Of a DNA stretch of 64,000 nt, positions 1-11,800 are shown piece after piece. The DNA lies in NCBI RefSeq assembly GCF_029227915.1, contig NC_079876.1, positions 12,150,001-12,214,000 on the forward strand, given 5' to 3'. A model generated the notes under the pieces. The model saw nothing but the letters and a program-made list of their open reading frames with translations. It made no database searches and was not told where the DNA came from. Positions within the stretch are counted from its first letter, which is position 1, and every line of letters starts with the position of its first letter. The position numbers were made by a program, and so were the translations under genes. Origin of the DNA: Hydractinia symbiolongicarpus (taxonomy: Eukaryota; Cnidaria; Hydrozoa; Anthoathecata; Hydractiniidae).

Positions 1-92
<92 letters not shown>
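1..92. repeat. (AT)n microsatellite
   Basis: Uninterrupted AT dinucleotides from the first base of the window to about 92; the tract probably continues to the left. Confidence 0.97.
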
Positions 93-94
<2 letters not shown>

Positions 95-495
95 TTGCTG
101 TATTATTTCAAATTTTACTTAATAATAGTATAATCAGGATAAGATGAACTATTTAAAAAATGAGAGGTAAGCTTTATAAAAAACGGCATGGGGAGATGTG
201 GTACAAATTAAAGAAAAGTGCGCAATTGTGAATGTTTTTTACATTTTTTTTATTTACAGTTTTTTAAAAAGCAAATAATATTGTTATAAATAAAACCACT
301 TTTTACATAAATATTTTTAAATAAATAAAAATAATTTTACAATATAAAATATTTATATAAAAGTATAATATATAATATAATATAATTTTATATATTTTTT
401 CTTATTATTATCATTTTTAACATTCTAAATAATTTTGTTAGTTCTTTTTATTGTCATTTCACATCTTTAAAAAATTTCATTCAAATGAAAAATAT
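93..495. other. AT-rich spacer, no gene seen
   Basis: Homopolymer-rich AT sequence; no coding exon, RNA gene or repeat structure could be supported. Confidence 0.6.
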
Positions 496-903
496 AAAGC
501 CTAAAATACACGGTAAGGTTAAACGGACCGTTTAAATGTAAGAGAAAAAATCTATTTTCGGTTTCATAAGGTTTTTTAAAATTTGGACATGTTCAATTTT
601 GCTAAGCTTTTTTATTGAAATTAACAGAATGATTATTGAGCTACTGTTTAAACTAAAGATTTGAGCGTAGTTTTTCGGTTTCTATTCACAGTGCTAGTTC
701 GCTTTTTTTCTGCTGCTATAGCAATAATCACAATGAAGGATATACGTGTTTTCTTTTATTTGGTATTTATTTTTAAATTTTTTTTTTAAAAAAACCTATA
801 CATTTTAACACGTGTAGACAGGTGTATTACCTGCCACTAAACTTATAACGTGTTTCTTACAACCAAAAGGTCCGTTTAAACTTACCGTGTAGTTTAGCCT
901 TTA
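496..903. mobile_element. Short inverted-repeat element (MITE-like)
   Basis: The left end (about 498-527) and the reverse complement of the right end (about 867-901) share a TACACGGTAAG.TTAAACGGACC core with an outer AAAG..TAAA. The arms of about 30 bp have a few mismatches. The interior of about 340 bp is AT-rich and non-coding, as in a non-autonomous DNA transposon. The target duplication is not clear, so the superfamily is open. Confidence 0.65.
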
Positions 904-917
904 CGGAAGATATCTAT

Positions 918-1062
918 ATTATAATGTCCGTATACGTCAGTTTGTCTGTCACGCAAAATGGTAGCTTAGCTACGCAATAGCGAGAAGCACGCAATGCGGT
1001 ATAAAAAGGACGGGCGACCCCGTGGATTTTCCACGGGCTAACGACTATTTGTAATAAGTAAC
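918..1062 (+). repeat. Dispersed repeat family A, copy 1
   Basis: Contains TCTGTCACGCAAAATGG, CGCAATGCGGTATAAAAAGG and a terminal CCGTGGATTTTCCACGGGC followed by TAACGACTA. The same blocks recur near 18370-18490, 39250-39352 (reverse strand) and 54428-54496 plus 55203-55240, and end-like pieces occur near 13990-14190. The module is non-coding and about 120-140 bp long. It could be a SINE or the end of a larger transposon. Confidence 0.75.
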
Positions 1063-2400
1063 ACTCTCTCTCTATATTGCATTATTCAGCAAGTTTGAGA
1101 GAGTTGGAAACGGGACATACTGTAAACAGCGAAACCACGTGACATGTGTCTCTTGGTAAATGGAAAATAAACGGAAGAAGACTCGAAAGAAATAACTCGA
1201 ACAGAAAATTGTTTCTCATTGATAATCGAATTTAAGTTAGCAGTACGTTTTACTACAAATAAATTTATTACAATATAAAATAAAACTAAAAAATGGACTC
1301 GTTCCTCATCTAAAAAATAAATAAATTTCATGAAAGAAAGTTAAAAATAGAAATAACAAAAGATAAATATATCCAATTGTATAAAGTATCGTCTCACCTC
1401 ACAAACTGATTGTTGTTTTTCAAAACAAAATCATTTGAAATATTTACTTCGTCCTGTCCTAAAAGATAAATAGATGTGTTATTTTAAAGTATAGCTACTT
1501 AAGTATTAGAACAGCCATCGTCATGGCCATGTCTTCTAAATGAGAGACAATCTGTCAATTTGTTCATAAAATCCTTTTATAACGCGAAATTTGTACCATC
1601 GCTGTGCAAAAATAAAATAATTTCGGATTACGAAAAAAAAGTTTAACATCGTGAATTTCTTATTTTTGAATGTTTTAAATATCTTTTATTTTAAATATTT
1701 TCAGATCTATAATATTTAATTCATGCTAACAATAATAACAATCAATTTCAGAAGATGTAAAATAAAAAACAGTCTGAGTACGAAATTGTATTTTTACTTC
1801 TTCTTTTTCTCTTATAAAATTTATTATTTTTAATTTCGTTATAATATATACTTATCTCTTACAGTATCTCCTCTCATTATTTTTACATACATAAAAATTA
1901 ATGCTGTCAGAATTGTTAACAGCTATAATTATTCACTATTTTTTATTAAAGATACTTTCTACTTTGGACTGTCACAATAATCTACTTGACAACCTCAACA
2001 TTTTATTCTTAAGTATTTTATTCATTTTATCCAATTTGATATAAAAAAATATTTTTGACATTCAACATTTTATTCTTAAGTTTCTTAAATTTAGATTCAT
2101 TATATCCTTCAATTTGTTAATTAGTTTATTTCACTCAAATAAAAATCATCCATCCTTTTATTATTGCAAATCATTTCATTCGTTTTTTAACTTTCATTTA
2201 TCATTATTATTATCAAATTAAAAGAAATAAAAATTCATTCTTCTTTCTAATTTATTAACTTTTAATTTCTTCGCACCAAAATTTAAAAAAATAAAAACAT
2301 TCCATACCTAAATATTTATTTAAACATTTATTTAATCCTTATTATTTTCAACTTAAAATAAAATACAAATTTATTCTTCTTTCTAATTTATTAAATCAAC
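1063..2400. other. AT-rich spacer downstream of the HEPN-helicase gene
   Basis: No exon, RNA gene or defined repeat recognised. This follows the stop codon (minus strand) of the 2401-12897 gene and should include its 3' UTR, but no poly(A) site can be fixed with confidence in such AT-rich sequence. Confidence 0.5.
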
Positions 2401-2891
2401 TTAATAACTTACTTCGTATTCTTTTATTTTTCGTCTTATTATTTCCCGCTTTTGTTCATTCATCCATCCAACAACATCATAAGCTGTTTCTCCATTTTTA
2501 TCTTTGATCGTCACATCAATATTTTCATGACGCAACAAAACATCAAGACATGAGATGTGACCACGCACCGCAGCCCAATGTAATGGTGTGAAGTTGAAAA
2601 CATCTACACGGTTGATGTTTGTTACATCATGTCGACATAACATATCTAATATTGTGTGACGATCACGATATGCAGCGTAATGATAACTGTTGTGTTTATC
2701 ACTATCTTCCGCCCAAACATCACTCCCATATGAGATGAGTATTTCCACCATTGATGTATTGTCGGTGTTCCATACTGTCCACAACAATGGTGTGTATTCA
2801 TCTTCATCTCTCATGTGAACGATGTTTGGATGAATAGATAGTAATTTTTTCAGTTTCTCGATATCGTTAGATTTAATAATTTCCACGATAT
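2401..2891 (-). CDS. Exon 6: ankyrin repeats and C-terminus
   Basis: Begins after TATTTTTAG at 2892 with two bases completing an Asp codon, then IVEIIKSNDIEKL. About four ankyrin repeats follow; the clearest is FTPLHWAAVRGHISCLDVLL, with others at EYTPLLWTVW and KNGETAYDVV. It ends KEYEVSY then TAA at 2401-2403. No ATG begins this exon in frame, in line with an internal splice start. Function: protein binding. Confidence 0.85.
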
Positions 2892-5800
2892 CTAAAAATA
2901 AAATAGTAAATGAATAAAAATTATAAATTTATAAATTAATGAAATATGATAACGAAAAACTTATGACATCATTAAATACTTTTTTTTATTGTAAAACATT
3001 TTATAATGTATTAAACATAAAAAAGTAATTGTGAAAACACAGAAACAAAAAATATAGTAATAATTTATTTTTATTCAAGTTAATATTAATATGTTGACGT
3101 CATCATGTATAGGATAATTTGCATCAGGAGAAAATTGTTTTACTTGTATGAACCACGGAAATGTTTCAGTTATTGTCGAGACTATAAAATTTTTCGCTTG
3201 TTAAAATAATTTCACATGACATTTTTAATAAAAATCTCGGAAGTAAATATAGCTATTCCTACAATTACTACGATAACATAATGCGTTTTTATAAACCAAC
3301 CTAGTCTAACACTTTCGTTCCCAGGTTTTTTTTTTATCCATTTCTTATGCGGGAAAAGAACGAACAGGTAAAGATCCCTGGAGAATAGGATTATTTCATG
3401 ACTTATTTAGCCGTTTTCAAAACAAGGGGAAAAAATTTACCAAATATTAATACTGCCTAGTCTAGCACTCTCGTCACCAGGGATGTTTTATAGCGAAAAG
3501 GCAAAAATCTCTGATAACGAGGGTGGCTAGTATGCTTATTCCATGACTCTATTGGCTTCTTACGAACAAAGAGAAACTTTACCAAATATCAATATTGCCT
3601 AGTCTAGCACTCTCGGTTCCAGGGATTTTTTATCTATATGGCATGTGGGAAGACGGCGATGAATCCCTAAAACCGAGGCTGGCTAGTATGCTTATTCCAT
3701 GACTTTATTTAGTTTCTTACGAACAAAGAAAAAACTTCACTAAATATAAATACTGAACTTCTACTTTTTATTTTGTACTCAACTTGCGTTTACCTAACAA
3801 ATGAACAAAAAAAGCTTTCTTCAGATTGTATGGAGAAAAGTGCAGGATTAAGGTAGAAAATAATCTCAAGCACGCAAAAAGAGTTTCTTAGTTTTTTCAG
3901 TAAAAATTGTAAAAATAAATTAAACAGACTTCTTATGAATAAAAATAATGTATAATAAAAACTAGCTACTGCTTTTATCAAAATTAAATTTTCTCTAACC
4001 TCACACGATCAGATTTTATCAACATTATTTCTTGAATGAAACATATTCGTTTTGGTTGAGTATGATATAGTGATAAAAATAGAACGACTGTACTCAATAT
4101 ATTCGATTTCGTCTGCACGAATATTGCAAAGATTGTTTTTCGACACGCGATCGGTTTTTTATAAGAACAAGTTCTAAAGAACACGAGACTTAGGTACACA
4201 GCTCTTAGTAAATACTCCGTTAATTGTAAGCGGGTTTCTCATGAATAAAAATAATGTATAATAAAAACTAGCTGCTGCTTTTATCAAAATTAAATTTTCT
4301 CTCACCTCAAACGACCTATCAACATTATTTCTTGAATGAAACATATTCGTTTTGGTTGAGTTTGATATAGTGATAAAAATAGAACGACTGTACTCAATAT
4401 ATTCGATTTCGTCTGCACGAATATTTCAAAGATGTTTCTCTGACACGCGATCGGTTTCTTTATAAGAACAATTTTTAAAGAACACGAGACTTAGGTATTG
4501 CAAAAATTGAAAATAAAATGAGAACAGCTTCAGGCTATTGGTAAAACAAAACTAACCGACTTAAATTTTACCATGAAATGACTTGTTGATTTGCTGGTAA
4601 TTGTGTTTTTCTCAAGATTTCTATTATGAACAATTTGATGTGAGTCAAATTATTCACCTCCTAATGCAGAATTTACATGCACATGCAACCGATGCAACTG
4701 GATGCAGTAGCTCATTATTTTCTCCACTAATGTCCAGATTGGTATACTAGCGATAATTCTTCTATTCTTGGTCGGAACGTTTACAATGAAATGTCTTTTC
4801 GATAAGTATGATTTTAAACCGACCGTTGTTTCTTGTTTGTTTTGATCGTGCTTGGAAAAATTCGCTTCGCTGTAAAGTAGAAACAGTTCCTACTATTTAG
4901 CGGCGAAATATTTTGATGTAAACTTTTAACTAATCAGTCTGCAATATTCAGTGTTTATTCTTGTGTTTAATACCCACAAGAGCGCTTAAATACAGTATTT
5001 TAAATTCGCCAAACGTTTTTCGTTTCCCGTTAAAATCAAAAAAATATTTCGCTGCTAATTTGCCGCCCAATTCGGTTTGTCGGTCAAGGTAGGTCTCAAA
5101 AGGACGTTCTCCCTTTGCATACACGTGTTGAGTTGTCCGGTACTGACACGCAAAGTACAATCTTCTTTTGCGAAGTTTGCATCTGAGTTTAAAAATAAAA
5201 TTTTATCTTGGATATCTATAGAAATCCCTTGTTCCAAATTTGTGTGCTATTACGTTAGATAAAAAATTATAAACAGGCTTAATTAAAGAATTTCACACCA
5301 CATACCGTGTCTTTGAAATTTACGAAAAATATAAACTACACTCAGGAGACTTTTATTTAATTTTACTTAAGGTGTTTCACCCTAAATTACGCTAGGTCTC
5401 AAACGATTTTTCTGGCATCATAATACTGACTGCGCTCTTTGATTGGTTAATTCTATTGTTCTTCGCTCATGTGATCAATATAGGGAAATCTTTTGTTTTA
5501 GGCGCAAATGACCTCACTCACCCGAACAAATATAATTAATTTTTGTAATATTTAGGATGTTAACCACGCCAGCTTTGTGCTCATGGCTTGATTGTAATGA
5601 CGAGTTTGCTGTGAGGGGGAATTGAATTTTAGGGAATTGCTCTTATTTACTTTTAAATTATTAATAATTTGTGCTAAATATATGATTTGAATAAATCGAG
5701 CAACCACGAGATAATAAAATTAATGGCAATATTTGAACAAAATTTCTTCTATCGACAATGATGAAAAGTATGGGTTAATATGAAAAATATGGAAAATATA

Positions 5801-8800
5801 CTTTATTAATACCAAGTGAGGTTTCGTATCACTTTTATTGACACCCTTCTGTAACAGGCCAAGTTGAATTATCGATTTTTACGAAATTCGTACGAAATTA
5901 TTATGTGGGATAAGTTTTATATTTTCTTGTCATGTATTCTTGTATAACAAAGAAAAACACACTGATTGATTTTTTCTTATCGCAAAATATGGTTTACACG
6001 AAGGGATGCGTTATCTAATGTTGTTGGGTTATCTGTTATCTTGAATAGCTGCGGCTTATATGAAATGAGGGTTATATGCGGGAAATACGGTATGCATTTT
6101 TTCGTACGAAACAAAATTTTATTGCTTTGTGTTGTTTAAGCTGTGTATTAGACATAAAAATATTGAAAAATAAAAAAGTGTTTACTGCGATCTGATAGCT
6201 GTTAAAAATTAAATAGAATTTACTTCAGTAAAGATAAAAAAATAGACTTGAGTTTTTAGGAAACTAGGGTTATTAGGAAAATTGCAGCCCATTTGTATCA
6301 TTTTTGCACCCAAATTGGGCTATTAACAAAGATTTATCTACTTTTATCGGAGCGTTCCAATGATGTAATCGATAACTTACATTATCGTATCCCATTTTTA
6401 AATATTTTACAAGTTCCCATTCCCTGATGAGGAAATTGGGAAAACTTGAAACTAATAATTTTCTTCATCGAAAAAATAAACTTCATATATACGAAATGTC
6501 AGCAATTTATAAGAGATTTTAGGAAAATGTCAAGTTTAAGTGGTCGATCAGAGTTACTTTCCATACTCAAAATATTTTATACCTATTATTATCTATTATT
6601 TGTTTAGTCATTGTCATAAAATAATATAAATAATATCATGACAGAAACTAAGCGAGTTTAGTTTGGTCTATGACACAACAGCAACAGCAGCGCGCCACAT
6701 TTTAACGGCTCTGGTGTTTTGGTACTGCGAAACCCACTTTTAAAAAATATATTACCAATATGCAAAGTAGCTTTATTTCAACCTGATAACACTCAGTTTT
6801 TCTTAATTAATGTCATATGACTAAGAAGCAAAACGTTGTTAAAATTTTGTAAAAAAGTCAATAACGTCTAATAACCTCTTACGTTTTTGGTAAAGGTCTG
6901 TTTTAAAAGCAACACTAGATGAAAAAAAGTAGCAAAAATTTTTTTCTTAAAAGGTTCTAGGACTAAACTCGTTTCAGAAAATAGTGTCATTAAGTTGACT
7001 TTGCGTTTCCCATGGTATAAGTACAGTAAATATAACTTTGAAACAAATTATATGTTTAACAAATAATCAGAATCATTTTATTCTTGTAATATGGGTAGCG
7101 ACATTAAATAACCAACAATTATAAATTTTCATGATTTTGAACATCTACTTTTAACGAAATTTTAAAATAAATGTTGCTTTCTCCAAACCACACAATTAGT
7201 CAACACTCCTGAAATTATTTCTGCCTATTTTTCACACTAATGTTTTTTATATGTCTTTTAATTTTGACAAAGAGTCTCGTGGTGATTTTCTTGTCTAAGA
7301 TATGCTGATAACGATAACTATTTCTCTTACCTTCAAATTGGACACCCTTAACGTTTGGAAGTCTAAAAAAATTAAGCATATTTTAATATTCCTCAAGAAT
7401 GACATGCTTCTCAACACATGGCTACAAAATGTTTTTAATAGGACTTGAATATAATCTTACTCGTGACAATAAGACACAATGCTGTCATCAGATACACCAA
7501 GATGATTTTTAGCAACAACACAAAACTTGCACGTTTCACCAATTGCCATGTCATCAACGATGTATTGATTGCAAGAAATGTCAGTTGCTAAGTTATTCCA
7601 GGTTGAATTTTTACTTTCTTGTCTTCTAACGGTGTATTTATTAGCGTCCCTTTGCCATCTCAATATGCATGATTTACGTGACAAATATGAGCAAATTATA
7701 TTGCTCACTTTTCCAGGAGGATAAAGGCTAAAATTATTAATATTGCATTTATATCATATTATTTAACAAAACTAATGACTTTACTTAATAAAATAAATTA
7801 TAAGATGATCAAAATTTTGTCAATAAATTTTTTTATTTTCATGCTTAGCAGCAGGTTAACATTTTTAACATCAGAAAACTCTTACAATGTTTTTATTAAG
7901 TACAGAATAGGCCCTGACAGATATGTCGTGATTTTTTTGCCTCTCTAGAACAAATTTCACAAAAGAAAGGAGAGAGGATTGCGAATGATCACACTTTGGT
8001 CATCTCGTGGGGGTTTTTTATTTTAATATAACACAACCCTTACCATCCAATTCTTTAATATGAATCACTGAATTTAAATTTTTTTAAGAACTATTCAAAA
8101 GAGAATTTGTTCTCTATTGTTTAAAAATTTTACTTACTTTTTCATAACGATCTCATGCGCATTTAGGCGTTCATCCGTTGCCTGAAAACCAACATGTTCC
8201 AAATCTTTTATCATTTCTTTGAATTTCCAATATTGTGGTTTAATGTTAAAAACTATTTTATTGTTACTTTTCATAGACTTTGTGAACGGTATTTCCGTAT
8301 CTTCATCGTTTGAGACTTCTAGATCGTATTCAACCAGATGTTCAGTTAACAGTTTACTGATGATATGACCAGTTGATGATTTTACTGTACCTGATTGGTA
8401 AACGTTGGACGTTGAAACAAGGACTAGATTTTGTGTCGCTCTGGACATTGCTTCTAATGTCAAATGTTTTAACTTGCAATCATTGCTTTTAATTATACAG
8501 ATGCATTCGGCTGCTTCAACTCCACGACTTCCCTCAATAGTAGTGAGCAGGTTATAATTTTGCCTCTGCAAGGGATTTTTAACTATGATATCATCACAAT
8601 TTAAAACTTTCCAGTCAGTGTACTTGTCGTAGTGAAGAAAATCAATCTTTAATAGTCTTAGTAATCTATGAAAAATAGCTTTTTGAGGTATTGTGTTATA
8701 GATGAACAAACGTTTAGTGGCACGATGCAAACATACATCTTGTAAAACAAGTGCTAACATTGGTATAAACTCCTTGTCTGTTGTTGGAGTATTTGCCGGA

Positions 8801-11800
8801 TGTATCAATAACGGTTTTGTTCCTTCGATATTATGACCGATTGAATATGCTGTATTAAATTTTAATGAAGTGTCAATTCTAACATTACCCGACAGATCCT
8901 CATCTTGCATGGAAGCTGCAACGACATCAATATCAACTGGTGTTTCAAATACTTCTTCTTCTCCTTTTATTATTGGCGTGGCATTGCTACTGGTAGTTTT
9001 TCCTTGTTGTTGTTGTTCTGGTGGTGGTGGTGGTGGTGGTGGTGGTGGTGGTGGTTGCTGCTGCTGCTGCTGTTGTTGTCGCCGTTGTGGCTCTTGCCGC
9101 TGTTGTGGTTGTTTTTTCCAAATTTTGGAAAGGAAATTCAGTATTTTTTCGATATTTGTTTTGGTGGACATTCCATCTTTTGATTCCTGATCGGGAAGCT
9201 TCATTGTTACCTTGTCTTGTTCTACTTCATTTTCAAAAGCCTTTAAAAACTGAAAGATTATCCGGGTTGTTCTCATTGCTCTGTTAAGTTTTAATACTTC
9301 CATTCCTGTTTCTTCATACTTGTACTTGTCATGTATTGTGACTCTTTGGTGTGAAATTAATGTTCTATGTTTCTCAATGGATTGTGGGAAAAAAATGATG
9401 AAGGATTTATTTAATTTGTCTTCAGTCTCCAGATAGTGTTTGAGCAAAGATGATTCTTCCTTGTTAAATAACTCTCCATTTAATTCATCAATTATTAGAT
9501 GCAGGTTTTGGTCAACATGTTTCTTAACCAATGACTCTAATAGCTGGTATGGTGTTGGCACTTCATTCATTTTCAAATCCTTAGCTAACTCGACATTATC
9601 CTTTACAACAACTTCGACAGCGGCTTTGTAATTAAACCTTTTAGTATGATTGACAATATCCTGTTTCAGCAATGTGTTGCCGTCCCAAATAACATAGTAT
9701 ATGATCGATCTATTCTCAGAGCGCTCGTAAGCAATTTCCAAATGTGCTAAAGCTAGCACTGTCTTACCACTGCCTAGAGGACCGATTATAATTTTTTTTA
9801 AAGTGTTGTTGTATAAATGACGGAGTTGCTGTGGAGAAAGTATTAACGAGCTTATTTGTTCGTGGACGTTTTTACTGAGTGAAGGAACAGAATAGAGTGC
9901 TTTTCTAGTAGCCATAAAACATATGACTTTACCAACTATGTTGATATACCGTTCCTTGTTATCCTTAACATTATTTTGTACTTGTGAGCTTTGCAAAATA
10001 TTTAAAAAGAACTTCATTATATTTCCATCCTCAGCCAAAGTTTCTTTGGAGAGTAAGTTGCAGTCTACACAAAGGTGGATATTTTCGATATCTTCGAAAT
10101 GTGGTGCAGCTACAACATTAACCATTGTCAGGTGACCTTTTTTAAGATATTTTTTAGTGATGATAGATAGCTCCTTCAAGTCTTCTTCGCCCGCTTTGAC
10201 TTCATCTTGTATTCTTACTGCGTCGGTTGTTTCTGTGTATCTAATGTTGACGATATAATTTGGCAACACAAGTAGAATTCTTTTGTTATCAGTAATTGTG
10301 CTTTCCAAACTCAAAGAAAATTCTTTATCCAGTTTTAGAAATCGAATATGTTCCTTCGTGTTATAATGAGTAAATATTGTAAACAAACGATGTTGTAATT
10401 CGATTATAACATCCTTTATCTTTTGTGCGAATAATGAATGTGTGACTTTTGGCATTGGGGGTGGAATTTGTAGTGGTTCTTCCATGCATTTACCATTGAC
10501 GGTGAAATAACGCTGGATGTAATCTCTTTCAAATGCTTCGTACTCCTTAGGTTCCATTGTTTGCAGGCTACCACCACATATAAATTCAATTTTTGTTTCT
10601 TCTCTTTCTGCTCCTACAATGTATTTTATCTGTTCAGATATTCTTCCACTGTTGTGGGTTCTAACATCAAAATAGCTGGTTGTACACATATGTGCTCGGA
10701 CCAGTGCAATATCTAATTAAAAAAATTATTTTACTTTGCAACATTTCTACACAACCAATTTTAATCCAAAGTAATGTACAAAACAACGCGCTAGAGACGT
10801 CAAAGTTATGGTGTAGAGTACAAAACGTTATTTTTTAAGAATCTTTGCAATAATTTTTATATATTTTTGCGTTCGCATAGCCAAAGTAAAACTTTTCTCG
10901 AGGTAAGTGGCTTGCATCGTTGAAATGATTGCTATTCTAACAAAATCTTGACAATGTTTTTCATGGTTCGAATAATATTTTAAATAAACCCTTACATTTG
11001 CTTGTAAATATAGCTTTCCAAACTTGTTTTACTTGTGCTCTGCCCTGGTGCACATCCACATTAGTTAGTAATGTATTTTTTGTGTTCTATTTTTATTTAC
11101 ATTGTTCCAACTCCTTATTTATTTTTTCGAAGAAAAATAGCGCCTTGAACTTTTTCTGGATAGAATACATCATCTAAATTTACTCACCTTCAATTGAAAT
11201 CAAATGAGTTTTACTTTCACTGTCAACTAACGTAATGGATAACCCATTGATAGATTCAGCATTGATAGATTTGTGATTGTAAATAAGCAGTAATAGTTTT
11301 CCTTCTTTTTCTTCTACAAAATAATCGTCGCCGAAATTAAGTTCTTTTGATTGTCTTGTAAAATTTTTAGTAATAATAGTTTGTATACTTTGTGCAGACC
11401 AGTTGAAGCAGTCATCATCAAATTTTATTACAAAATCTCCTTGAAAATTTTTTAGTAGCATATAACTAAAATAAGGATTAAAATATAAATTAGAATAGAA
11501 CCGTAATTTCTTTCTAAATCAATAGTGTTTAAATGACAAGTTTTTGAACAACACGATGACAACAAAGGACTTTACTGTTCCCATTCCGTCTTTCAATCTT
11601 TCATAATCATTTTGAATGTTCCTAACTCCGTTTTGGTTTTTTTTACATCAACTTGAATATAAATAAGTCCATTCTTTAAGTTATTTAGATTTTACTTAAT
11701 GTTGTCTTTGTTTCTATTTACTTTACATTTTTGTATTTCAATCAGTGCTGTCATAATTTTAATCTGATGTACTCTTATTGCTGATGACTCTCCTATGCAT

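Larger units (their letters stand above)
2892..7330 (-). other. 4.4-kb last intron of HEPN-helicase gene
   Basis: Holds the hairpin-unit tandem repeat (3290-3765) and the 306-bp duplication (3930-4500). From about 4500 to 7330 I see only AT-rich sequence with no supported exon or element. Confidence 0.6.

Noticed and set aside
6420-6470. CTGATGAGGAAATTG...GAAAC as a possible hammerhead ribozyme
   Set aside because: No convincing stem II or flanking stems I and III could be paired.
8870-9287. Plus-strand open frames rich in Gly, Trp, Val or Cys
   Set aside because: They are antisense readings of the polyQ/polyP trinucleotide tract in the helicase exon.
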